Source of the DNA: DP-19 sp036496285
Lineage (GTDB): Bacteria > Desulfobacterota > Binatia > UTPRO1
Length of the DNA stretch: 64,000 nucleotides
NCBI GenBank assembly: GCA_036496285.1
Contig: DASXLI010000024.1
Coordinates: 43,068 to 107,067, forward strand
Direction of reading: 5' to 3'
Part shown: in pieces, positions 42,644-51,123 of the stretch
Numbering within the stretch: the first letter of the stretch is position 1
Layout: every line of letters starts with the position of its first letter
Made by a program: the position numbers and the translations under genes
Notes under the pieces: generated by a model
The model's database searches: none
What the model was told of the DNA's origin: nothing
Seen by the model: only the letters and a program-made list of their open reading frames with translations

Positions 42644-43471
42644 CTAGTCGCGCGCGCCGCCCTCCTGCAAGGACATGGGTGAGGGCGCGGCAGGCGACGG
42701 GGATGCAGCATCGGGACAGCAGGAGCAATGGACCGGCTCCCGGCGGGTCGGGGATGCGCCCCACGCGTCGCCAAGAAGGCCACTGTTCACCCAACGCAGC
42801 AATTCCGACATGACCTCGCGGCTCGCGTCCCGGGAGTGCCACCAATCGTCGGGCGAAAAGGTATCGTACGGGCCGCTGCGGACGGCCACACGCACCGCGG
42901 GGGGCAGACGTCGGCGGAGCAGCCATCGCACCCGGGCCGTGTGGGTGCGGGGCGCCAGAAAGAGCACGCTCCGCACCGATGCGTTGGCGCGCACGTAGGC
43001 CACGGTCGCGGCGACCTCGTCCTCGGTACCTTCCGCCCGGCCGGGCATGACGAGGATCGCCGCCGCCGGAACCCCGCTGCGCTCGAGGATCGCCCGCGCC
43101 AGGTCGGTGGGGTCGAGCAACGGAATGCCGAGACAGTGGATCTCGGCGCTCACCGGATCGACGTACCACTCGGCGATCGCAATCCGGGCGCTGATCTTCT
43201 GGTCATAGAGCCGCGCGGCCTCGAGCGCGTCGGCGCGTGTCGCCGCGTTCGACACGACGAGAAGATCGGCGGGGCCAAGCGCGTCCTCGGCAACCAACGC
43301 ATGACCCACGCCCACGAGAATGGGCCGCCGCCCGACCCAGAGCGCCGCCAGGAGCGCCGCTGCTCCCAGGAGGACGAGCCGTCCGCGCCGCACGCGTCCC
43401 GACTTCCGCCCGGTCCCGGACACCATTCCGATGCCACCCATCCGTCGGAAAATGCTCGCACAGGCGGCCAT
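42644..43471 (-). CDS. Membrane-anchored YdcF/DUF218-like protein
   Basis: A 275-residue protein with one N-terminal transmembrane helix (about residues 30-50). An extracytoplasmic alpha/beta domain begins ADLLVVSNAATRADALEAAR and later has VRSVLFLAPRTHTARVRWLL, as in YdcF/ElyC proteins linked to envelope polysaccharide. The C-terminus ends in a Ser/Pro/Cys-rich tail. First gene of the four-gene minus-strand run. Exact role unknown. Confidence 0.7.
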   Translation of the reverse strand: MAACASIFRRMGGIGMVSGTGRKSGRVRRGRLVLLGAAALLAALWVGRRPILVGVGHALVAEDALGPADLLVVSNAATRADALEAARLYDQKISARIAIAEWYVDPVSAEIHCLGIPLLDPTDLARAILERSGVPAAAILVMPGRAEGTEDEVAATVAYVRANASVRSVLFLAPRTHTARVRWLLRRRLPPAVRVAVRSGPYDTFSPDDWWHSRDASREVMSELLRWVNSGLLGDAWGASPTRREPVHCSCCPDAASPSPAAPSPMSLQEGGARD

Positions 43472-43509
43472 CTATTGATACACAGCGAATTCGGCGGAGG
43501 GGGGTTGTG

Positions 43510-45027
43510 ATGGACTCGAGCATCACGCTGAGCGGGATCGGCTTCGCGGCGGGACTGGGCACCGGTCTGGCCCTCGCCTGGGCGGCGTGGACGGCGGCGC
43601 GCCAGGCATGCTCGGACGAGGTCGCGGAGGCGGCGCAGCGCGCTGCCGACCTCGCGGCGCGGCTGGAGGAGCGTACCCGGCGCCTCGCCGTCGTCGAAGG
43701 TCAGCTCACCGCCGCAGGCGCGGCCGAAGACCGGCTGCGGGCCGATCTCGGCGGCGCACTCGAGACGCAGGCGCGGCAGTCGGCCGAGCTCGAGGGGGAG
43801 CGCGCGGCGTCGCGCGACAAGCTGGCGCTCCTCGAGCGCGCCGAGCGCCAGCTCCGGGAGGCCTTCCAGACGCTCTCGGCCGAGGCGCTGCGCTCGAACA
43901 ACCAGTCCTTCCTCGATCTCGCGCGCACCGCGCTCGGCGAGTTCCAGCGGAGCGCCCTCACCGATCTCGAGGGCCGCCAGCGCGCCATCGACGAGGTGCT
44001 GCGTCCGATCCGCGAGTCGCTCGCCAAGGTCGATGCCACCCTGCAGCAGGTCGAGACGCAGCGGGTCGGCGCATACGCGCAGCTGAGCGAGCAGGTCCGT
44101 TCGCTCGCGGTCACCCAGCAGCAGCTGCAGGGCGAAACCTCGAACCTCGTGCGCGCGCTGCGCACCCCGCACGTCCGCGGGCGCTGGGGCGAGATCCAGC
44201 TCAAGCGGGTCGTCGAGCTGGCCGGCATGATCGATCACTGCGATTTCACCGAGCAGCGCACGTTCACCGGCGAGGACGGCCGTCTCCGTCCCGATCTCGT
44301 CGTCCACCTGCCCGGCGGCAAGTTCGTGGTGGTCGACGCCAAGGCGCCGCTCGCCGCCTACCTCGACGCCCTCGAGACCGACGACGACGAGCAGCGCACC
44401 GCCCGCCTGCGTGAGCACGCCCGCCAGGTGCGGACGCACATGACGAAGCTCGGCGCCAAGGCGTACTGGGAGCAGTTCCAGCCGACGCCGGAGTTCGTCC
44501 TGATGTTCCTCCCGGGCGAGACCTTCTTCAGCGCCGCCCTGCAGCACGATCCGTCGCTCATCGAGTACGGCGCCGGCGAGCGCGTCGTGCCCGCCAGCCC
44601 GACCACGCTGATCGCGCTCCTGCGGGCGATCGCCTACGGCTGGCAGCAGGAGCGCGTCGCGGCCCACGCGGAGGAGATCAGCCTCCTCGGCCGCCAGCTC
44701 TACGACCGCATCCGCGTGATGGCCGGCCACTTCGACGGCGTGCGCCGCGGCCTCGACGGCGCGACCGACGCCTACAACCGCGCCGTCGCCTCGCTCGAGA
44801 CCCGCGTCCTCGTCACCGCCCGCCGCTTCCGCGAGCTCGGCACGGGCGGCCGCGAGGAGATCCCCCCGCTCGGCGTCATCGAGCGCGCCGCCCGCGGCCT
44901 GCAGTTCCCGGAGAGCGAGCTTCCCCTCGTCGGCGACGACGCCGGCGACCCGGCGGAAACCGGACAGCTGCCCTTCGACGACGCTGCGGAGGACGCGCCG
45001 CCCCCGCTCGCGGTCGCCCGCCGCTGA
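43510..45027 (+). CDS. rmuC: DNA recombination protein RmuC
   Basis: A 505-residue protein with an N-terminal membrane anchor (about residues 5-28), a long coiled coil (about 38-210), then the RmuC nuclease-like domain. Diagnostic segments are RGRWGEIQLKRVVELAGM, RPDLVVHLPGGKFVVVDAKA (the PD-(D/E)xK-like Asp and DxK) and LMFLPGETFFSAAL. RmuC limits recombination at inverted repeats and acts in phage defence in some species. ATG at 43510; an upstream GTG is possible but less likely. Confidence 0.93.
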   Translation: MDSSITLSGIGFAAGLGTGLALAWAAWTAARQACSDEVAEAAQRAADLAARLEERTRRLAVVEGQLTAAGAAEDRLRADLGGALETQARQSAELEGERAASRDKLALLERAERQLREAFQTLSAEALRSNNQSFLDLARTALGEFQRSALTDLEGRQRAIDEVLRPIRESLAKVDATLQQVETQRVGAYAQLSEQVRSLAVTQQQLQGETSNLVRALRTPHVRGRWGEIQLKRVVELAGMIDHCDFTEQRTFTGEDGRLRPDLVVHLPGGKFVVVDAKAPLAAYLDALETDDDEQRTARLREHARQVRTHMTKLGAKAYWEQFQPTPEFVLMFLPGETFFSAALQHDPSLIEYGAGERVVPASPTTLIALLRAIAYGWQQERVAAHAEEISLLGRQLYDRIRVMAGHFDGVRRGLDGATDAYNRAVASLETRVLVTARRFRELGTGGREEIPPLGVIERAARGLQFPESELPLVGDDAGDPAETGQLPFDDAAEDAPPPLAVARR

Positions 45028-45034
45028 GAGCGCG

Positions 45035-46228
45035 TCACACGATGCCGCGCTCCGCAAGGCCGGCGAGCGCGGCGTCATCGATCCCGAGTGCGCCGTAGAT
45101 TTCCCGGTTGTGCTCGCCGAGCTCGGGCGCCAGGGCGCGCGTCCGCGGCGAGGCGCCGTCGAAGCGCACGGCGTTGCCGTGCAGGAGGATCTGGCCGAGG
45201 CCGGGATGCGGGTGGCGCTCGATCATCCCGCGGGCGACGAGCTGCGGATCGTCGATCAGCTCGTCGGGGCGGGCGACGCGCGCGCAAGGCACATCGGCCC
45301 CCGAGGGCCCGAATGCCGCGAGCACCTCGTCGCAGGTCCGCACCCGGACCCACTCGCCGACGATGCCGTTCAGCTCCTTGCGCCGGGCGGCCCGTCCCCG
45401 ATGGTGCTTGAAGCGCTCGTCGGAGGCGAGCGCGGGCGTGCCCATCGCCGTGCAGATGCGGCGGAAGAGCCGGTTGCTGGCGGAACCGACGACGACCCAG
45501 CCGTCGCGCGCCTCGAACGCATCGTACGGGGCGCTGAACGAGTGCTGGTTGCCGACCCGCTCGGCCGGGATGCCGAGGCCGGCGGAGATCGTTGCCCAGG
45601 AGTCGGTGATGGCGAAGATCGCGTCCTGGTTGGAGAGATCGAGCACCCGGGCGCGGCCGGTCCGCTCGCGCTCCAGAAGCCCCGCGACCACCCCGAAGGC
45701 GAGGAAGAGCCCGCCGACGAAGTCGGCGAGCGCGCCGCCGCCCCGGACGGGCGGGCCATCGGGAAACCCGGTCATGGCAAGGAGGCCGCCCGCCGCCTGG
45801 GCGACGATGTCGTACGACACCTGGCCGGCGCGCGGCCCGGTCGCGCCGAAGCCGGACAACGCGCCGACGACGAGCCGCGGGTTGCGCGCCTGGAGGACCC
45901 CGGGGCCGAGACCCTTGGACGCCATCCAGCCGGAGCGGAAGTTCTCGACGACCGCGTCGGCGCCGTCGACCAAACGCAGAAAGATCTCGCGCCCTTCCGG
46001 CTGGCCGACGTCCAGCGTGATCGAGCGCTTGCCACGGTTCACGTTTTCGAAGGCGAGCGAGGTGTGCCCTTCCGGCGCAGGTCCGTAGCGGTAGTCGTCG
46101 CCCGTACGCGGGCGCTCGACCTTGATCACGTCGGCGCCGAGATCGGCGAGCATCGCCGTCGCGAACGGTCCTGCGACCACGCGCGTGAGATCGAGGATGC
46201 GCAGCCCTTCGAGAACGCGCCCGGACAC
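45035..46228 (-). CDS. CaiB/BaiF family CoA-transferase
   Basis: A 397-residue class III CoA-transferase. Start LEGLRILDLTRVVAGPFATA and KVERPRTGDDYR are the family's CoA-binding N-terminus. The catalytic aspartate lies in VSYDIVAQAAGGLLAMTG. It moves CoA between carboxylic acids; carnitine, oxalate and bile acids are known cases. It is divergent from thiC. Substrate unknown. Confidence 0.92.
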   Translation of the reverse strand: MSGRVLEGLRILDLTRVVAGPFATAMLADLGADVIKVERPRTGDDYRYGPAPEGHTSLAFENVNRGKRSITLDVGQPEGREIFLRLVDGADAVVENFRSGWMASKGLGPGVLQARNPRLVVGALSGFGATGPRAGQVSYDIVAQAAGGLLAMTGFPDGPPVRGGGALADFVGGLFLAFGVVAGLLERERTGRARVLDLSNQDAIFAITDSWATISAGLGIPAERVGNQHSFSAPYDAFEARDGWVVVGSASNRLFRRICTAMGTPALASDERFKHHRGRAARRKELNGIVGEWVRVRTCDEVLAAFGPSGADVPCARVARPDELIDDPQLVARGMIERHPHPGLGQILLHGNAVRFDGASPRTRALAPELGEHNREIYGALGIDDAALAGLAERGIV

Positions 46229-46304
46229 GGCGGCATGCTAGCAGCCCGAGGCGAATTCACCAGCGCGACCTTGACGGTTTCGGGCGTGCGGCGCATTCTG
46301 ACCA

Positions 46305-46400
46305 CGCACGCTGGGGGAGTCGCGGCAGGCGCGACTGAGAGGGCAAGCCGGCCGCTTGCCGACCCCTCGAACCTGACCCGGATCATGCCGGCGGAGGGAA
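46305..46400 (+). ncRNA. TPP riboswitch (THI element)
   Basis: Conserved thiamine-pyrophosphate aptamer before thiC. GGGG pairs with CCCC across P2; P3 is gtcgcg/cgcgac; the conserved CTGAGA follows; P3a is ggcaagc/gcttgcc. Then come ACCTGA and GGATCATGCCGGCGGAGGGA. The 3' end overlaps the GGAGGG ribosome-binding site a few bases before the ATG, so ligand binding probably blocks translation. Confidence 0.92.
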
Positions 46401-46405
46401 GCGAG

Positions 46406-48097
46406 ATGACGACGGACCTGACGCAACTCGAAGCCGCGCGCCGCGGAATCGTCACCGACCAGATGGCGCGCGTCGCCGAACGCGAGAACGCTGCGCCCGA
46501 GCTGATCCGCTCCGAGGTCGCGCGCGGCCGGCTCGTCATCCCCGCCAACGTCCGGCATCTCGCCGGCAGCGGTGGGCAGCCCGTTCCAACCGGCGCCGAC
46601 GCGTCGGCAATCCACGCGGCCGACGCCGCGGCGAGCGGACATCCGGGCGCGGCGGCCGAGGCGCGCTACTGGGTGAACCAGACCGTCGCGCAACGCTGGA
46701 GCGAGATCACCGACGACGCCGCGCTACGCGGCGTGCACGCGCCGAAGCGGCTCGATCCTACCGGCATCGGCCGCATGGTCACGACCAAGATCAACGCCAA
46801 CATCGGTGCGTCGCCGGTCTCGAGCGGCACGGCGGCCGAGGTCGAGAAGCTGCGCTGGGCGCAGAAGTACGGCGCCGACACGTTGATGGATCTCTCGACC
46901 GGCGGCGATCTCGCCGCCTGCCGGCAGGCGATCATCGATCACGCGACGATCCCGATCGGGACGGTGCCGATCTACTCGATGATCCTCGGACGCGCGATCG
47001 AGGACCTCACGTACGACGTCATCCTGCGCGAGATCGAGCACCAGGCGCAGCAAGGCGTCGACTACTTCACGATCCACGCCGGGGTGCTGCGCGAGCATCT
47101 GCCGCTGATCGGCTCACGTGTCACCGGGATCGTCTCGCGTGGCGGCTCGCTCCTCGCGAAATGGATGATCGTGCACGGCAAGCAGAACCCGATGTACGAG
47201 CTCTTCGACGAAATCAGCGCGATCATGCGCGCTTACGACGTCACGTACTCGCTCGGCGACGGCCTCCGGCCCGGCTGCCTCGCCGACGCCTCGGACGCCG
47301 CGCAGCTCGCCGAGCTGCGCACGCTCGGCGAGCTCGTCCACCGCGCCCGCGAAACCGGGGTGCAGGCGATGGTCGAGGGTCCGGGACACGTCCCCCTCGA
47401 CCAGATCGAGCGTAACATGCGGTTGCAGCAAGAGGTGTGCGACGATGCGCCCTTCTACGTGTTGGGACCTCTCGTCACTGATGTGTTCCCCGGCTATGAC
47501 CACATCACCAGCGCGATCGGCGCGACCGAGGCTGCTCGTCATGGCGCTGCCATGCTGTGCTACGTGACCCCCAAGGAACACGTCGGACTCCCCCGGGCCC
47601 AGGACGTGATGGCCGGGTGCGTGGCCTACAAGATCGCCGCCCACGCGGGCGACATCGCGCGCGGCATCCCCGGTGCGCGCCGCTGGGACGACGACCTCTC
47701 ACGCGCGCGCGCCGCCCTCAACTGGCCGAAACAGTTCGAGCTCGCGTTCGACGGCGACACCGCGCGCGCGCTGCACGACGAGGATCTCGAGGTCGATACC
47801 GACTTCTGCGCGATGTGCGGACACGACTGGTGCAGCATGCGTATCTCGAAGGAGATCCAGGAGTTCGCGAGCGGCAAGGACGCGGCGTTTCAGCCCGAGC
47901 GGCGCGCCGTACGGAGTCCCGGCGTGAGCGAGGACGGCCAGGCGCTCCTCGCGCGCCGCGGCACACTGCCCGTGAGCGAAGGTCGCCACGCCTGCCACAG
48001 CGAGCTCGTACCGGACGCCGAGTCTGCGCGGCGCGTCCAACGCGACGCCGCAGACGACACAGCGGACCCGACGGCAGATCGTACAGCGACGCCATAG
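46406..48097 (+). CDS. thiC: Phosphomethylpyrimidine synthase ThiC
   Basis: Makes the pyrimidine half of thiamine from AIR by a radical SAM reaction. The 563-residue protein contains NANIGASPVSSG, DLSTGGDL, VEGPGHVPLD and ITSAIGATEAARHG. The C-terminal 4Fe-4S motif is CAMCGHDWC (Cys468, Cys471, Cys476). After residue about 495 there is an extra Arg/Asp/Ala-rich tail. I chose the ATG at 46406 because it follows the riboswitch ribosome-binding site; an earlier ATG lies inside the riboswitch. Confidence 0.96.
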   Translation: MTTDLTQLEAARRGIVTDQMARVAERENAAPELIRSEVARGRLVIPANVRHLAGSGGQPVPTGADASAIHAADAAASGHPGAAAEARYWVNQTVAQRWSEITDDAALRGVHAPKRLDPTGIGRMVTTKINANIGASPVSSGTAAEVEKLRWAQKYGADTLMDLSTGGDLAACRQAIIDHATIPIGTVPIYSMILGRAIEDLTYDVILREIEHQAQQGVDYFTIHAGVLREHLPLIGSRVTGIVSRGGSLLAKWMIVHGKQNPMYELFDEISAIMRAYDVTYSLGDGLRPGCLADASDAAQLAELRTLGELVHRARETGVQAMVEGPGHVPLDQIERNMRLQQEVCDDAPFYVLGPLVTDVFPGYDHITSAIGATEAARHGAAMLCYVTPKEHVGLPRAQDVMAGCVAYKIAAHAGDIARGIPGARRWDDDLSRARAALNWPKQFELAFDGDTARALHDEDLEVDTDFCAMCGHDWCSMRISKEIQEFASGKDAAFQPERRAVRSPGVSEDGQALLARRGTLPVSEGRHACHSELVPDAESARRVQRDAADDTADPTADRTATP

Positions 48098-48856
48098 CGG
48101 AAGCACTGCGCAACCCGCATCAAACCGGATCGTTTCACCGTCTCGAGAAGCGCATGAGATCACGTCTGCGAATTGACACTCCGATTTGGACGCGGTACTC
48201 CGCGCTTCTCGGGCAGGTGTGGAGTGGAGTGGGGCGGCCCTCTGGCCCGCACGATCGGTTCGTGAACGGCCACTGTGGAATGTCGCCCGAGTGCCTGCTC
48301 TCCCCCCAGTCCAGAAGGGTGATTTTCCCTCCCGTCTTTGCGGGGTTTCGAACCGCGCACCCGGGAGACACCACTGGCACTGCAGTGCCGCAAACGTCAC
48401 GGCGTGCGTCACTCGCCGCACCGTGGCACACGATGCCCGAAACTGGTGCACTGCTATGGGTTTTGGCGGAGCGATCCGACACGAGCGCAATCGCCGCCCA
48501 ACAATGCACGATCGCAACGAATTGCGCGCCGGAAGGGAAATCAAGGACTTGTATTTCGCGCTGTCGGATGCCGCTTGGAACGATTCTTGATGCCCTGCGT
48601 GATCACTCTCTGGCGGCACGATGAGCGCGATTTTCAAAGCGGGGTCGATGATTCGCGCAAGTCCGACATCGCCGGCGAAGACGCGCGACCAAAGGCATGT
48701 ACATTCGCACTCACGGCTCCCCGGCATCCAATGGCGCACAGCTTGCACACGACTTCACGTGCCTCGGCCTCGCGCCGCGACCCGGTCATGCCGATACCTG
48801 CGTATGGACTCACAGCGAACGCCATCCCCTTCCGCCGCCGTCGCCCCGAGGCTCGC
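48098..48856. other. Long gene-free region before the EPS locus
   Basis: A 759-base stretch with lower GC and no ORF that looks like a protein. It contains a 14-base perfect palindrome GGCACTGCAGTGCC (48376-48389) enclosed by TTTGCGG and CCGCAAA (near 48342-48397), so this segment can fold as a large stem-loop. It is the likely site of the EPS operon promoter and leader. No repeat, tRNA or transposase remnant is recognised. Confidence 0.5.
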
Positions 48857-49564
48857 ATGACGCCCCGAAGCGCGATGCGCGCGACGCTCCCCCTCCTGGC
48901 CGTGCTCTGCACGCTGGCGGCCTGCAGCTACCCGAAGGCGCCCTACGATCCGCCGCTGCCGACCCTGGCCCACCCAGCGACGGGTGCGCCGGGCGCCTAC
49001 ACGATGCTCGTCGGGGATGCGCTCTCGATCAAGTTCTACAAGAACCCCGAGCTGAACGAGGACGTCGTAGTGCGCTCCGACGGCATGATCAGCTTGCAGC
49101 TCGTCGGCGACGTGCCGGCGGCGGGGCGGACGCCGATGGAGCTCGGCACCGATCTGAAGCAGCGCTTCTCGTCCGAGCTCCAGGATCCGTCGATCAGCGT
49201 GATCGTGCGGAAGCCGGTCGCCGACCGCGTCTACGTCGGCGGCGAGGTGGGCAAGCAGGGGTTCATCGATCTGACGGGCGGGCTCACGGTCTTCCAGGCC
49301 ATCCAGGCGTCCGGCGGCTTCGCGAAGACGGCGCACCGCGCCCAGGTGATCCTGATTCGTCGCACGCCGGACGGCAAGGCGACGGGTCGCAGCATCGACG
49401 TACGTCCGGTCCAGGAGGGCATCCATCCGGAGGACGACGTGGTGGTAGTGGCCAACGACGTCGTGTTCGTACCGCGCTCCAAGATCGCCAACGTCGACAA
49501 CTTCGTGGACATGTACATCCGACAGGTACTGCCGATATCGACTTTCCCGCTACCCACCTTCTGA
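48857..49564 (+). CDS. Polysaccharide export outer-membrane lipoprotein (Wza-like)
   Basis: A 235-residue lipoprotein with lipobox LCTLAACSYP (Cys about 23). Polysaccharide biosynthesis/export domain with YTMLVGDALSIKFYKNPELN and DGMISLQLVGDV, then an SLBB-like domain VYVGGEVGKQGFIDLTGGLT. It is shorter than E. coli Wza (379), as in exosortase-type EPS clusters. It would form the outer-membrane export channel. First gene of the EPS locus. Confidence 0.9.
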   Translation: MTPRSAMRATLPLLAVLCTLAACSYPKAPYDPPLPTLAHPATGAPGAYTMLVGDALSIKFYKNPELNEDVVVRSDGMISLQLVGDVPAAGRTPMELGTDLKQRFSSELQDPSISVIVRKPVADRVYVGGEVGKQGFIDLTGGLTVFQAIQASGGFAKTAHRAQVILIRRTPDGKATGRSIDVRPVQEGIHPEDDVVVVANDVVFVPRSKIANVDNFVDMYIRQVLPISTFPLPTF

Positions 49565-49571
49565 GGACTGC

Positions 49572-51089
49572 ATGACGGAGCGAGAGTTCCCATGGCGTGA
49601 GATGGTCGCCGTACTGCACCGGCGGCGGCTGCTCATCGCCCAGGTGTTCATCGCCGGCGTCGCGACCGTCACCGTCGGGCTCTGGATCAAGGGGCCCACG
49701 TACCGGGCGACCGCGACCATGATGGTCACTGCCGATCGTGCGAAGAGCATCGTCACGTCCGACGCGAACACGCACGCCGTCGTGGACCAGGTTCGGGAGG
49801 GCGATCTCAACTCCGAGGCAACGCTGCTCCGTAGCGACGCGCTCATTCGCGAGGTCTTGAGTCCGTACTGGGAGAACCGTCAACCTCGCAAGCCGGGCAG
49901 CATCTTCGGCCGCGCGGTGTCGGGGGTGGTCCGCATCGTCACGCTTCCGTTGCGCATACCGGGCCACGTCTATCGCCTCGTGCACAACATCCCGCCGCCG
50001 ACGGAGTTCGACGGCTGGGTCGCCGAGACGGAGAGCCATCTCACCATCAGCCCCATCCTGCACTCGAACCTCATCGAGGTGTCGGTTGACGACACGGATC
50101 CGAAATGGGCGGCGGATCTCGTCAACAAGGTGATCGCCCAACACATCGAGCGCCACGCGCGGCTGAATCAGCAGGCGGAGGCGCGGCAGTTCTATGAGAA
50201 GCAGCGCGAGCTGCTCGCGCAGAAGTCCGCCGATGCCGAGCAGTCATTGCAGCACTTCTACCAGCGGGAGCACGTCGATCCGGGCGCGGAGCAGCGCAGC
50301 GCAATGCGCGCACGGCTCGGGGAGTTGCAGACGAACCTCGCGAACTCGGAAACCGAGCTCGCCGAGGGCACCGCGCGCGTCGAGTTTCTCACGACCGAGA
50401 TCAAGAACTACTCGCGCAACATCCCGACGTCGGCGCGCGTGGCGGAAAGCCCAACCGCCCAGCTCATCAAGCCGAAGATCATCGAGCTCGAGATGCAGCG
50501 CAGCCAGCTGCTCTCCACCTACGCACCGACGAGCGTGAAGGTGAAGGATCTCGACCGCCAGATCGCCGAGGCCAAGCGTCTGATGAACGAGTCGAAGGAC
50601 ACTACGAGCGACACCACGACCGCGGTGAATCCGACCTACCAGACGATCGAGGCGGATCTCGCGTCCACCAAGGCGCAGATGGCGGCCGTGCGTGCGCGCG
50701 TCGAGACGCTGCGCACGCAGATCGCCGATTCGCGCGCGAAGGTCGACCATCTCGACGAGATCGGCGCCGAGCAGGAGCATCTCGAGCAACAGCTCGCCGC
50801 GGCCAAGGAAGCGTACGGTACCTACGCCAAGAAGGAAGAGGAGGCGCGCTTCAGCAGCGCCCTCGACGAATCGAGCATCGTCAACCTGGCGATCGCGGAG
50901 CCCGCAGAGCCGCCGGCGACGCCGGAGAAGACCAAGAACATCCTCGTCTTCTGCATCGGAATGCTTCTCAGCCTGTTCGTCGGCGTCGGCCTTGCGTTCA
51001 TCCGTGACCGTCTCGATCCCGCCGTGAAGAGCGCCGCGGAGGCGCACGGCGTCACCGGCCTGCCGATCCTCGCGGAGGTGTCGTCGTAG
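49572..51089 (+). CDS. Polysaccharide chain-length determinant (Wzz/GNVR type)
   Basis: A 505-residue polysaccharide co-polymerase. Transmembrane helices at about residues 21-39 and 462-482 flank a long periplasmic region with coiled coil from about residue 195 to 430. The GNVR-like tyrosine-kinase-linked segment is LLSTYAPTSVKVKDLDRQIA. The C-terminus EAHGVTGLPILAEVS matches EPS chain-length proteins. Works with the export lipoprotein before it. Confidence 0.9.
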   Translation: MTEREFPWREMVAVLHRRRLLIAQVFIAGVATVTVGLWIKGPTYRATATMMVTADRAKSIVTSDANTHAVVDQVREGDLNSEATLLRSDALIREVLSPYWENRQPRKPGSIFGRAVSGVVRIVTLPLRIPGHVYRLVHNIPPPTEFDGWVAETESHLTISPILHSNLIEVSVDDTDPKWAADLVNKVIAQHIERHARLNQQAEARQFYEKQRELLAQKSADAEQSLQHFYQREHVDPGAEQRSAMRARLGELQTNLANSETELAEGTARVEFLTTEIKNYSRNIPTSARVAESPTAQLIKPKIIELEMQRSQLLSTYAPTSVKVKDLDRQIAEAKRLMNESKDTTSDTTTAVNPTYQTIEADLASTKAQMAAVRARVETLRTQIADSRAKVDHLDEIGAEQEHLEQQLAAAKEAYGTYAKKEEEARFSSALDESSIVNLAIAEPAEPPATPEKTKNILVFCIGMLLSLFVGVGLAFIRDRLDPAVKSAAEAHGVTGLPILAEVSS

Positions 51090-51123
51090 CCGGAGCATTG
51101 TCCGACACACGTTCCCCATCGCC

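Noticed and set aside
45110..46405. Long N-terminal extension of the thiC reading frame
   Set aside because: It runs through the CaiB gene on the other strand and the riboswitch; the ATG at 46406 has the ribosome-binding site.
48338..48400. tRNA-like segment on the minus strand with GGTTCGAAACC (T-loop-like)
   Set aside because: The would-be acceptor stem uses the same bases as the T-stem, there is no anticodon arm, and the spacing is wrong. Not a tRNA gene.
48098..48856. Possible small proteins in the gap (for example plus-strand frame from 48338)
   Set aside because: Codon use and composition do not look protein-like, and the frame only becomes sensible at the lipoprotein start at 48857.
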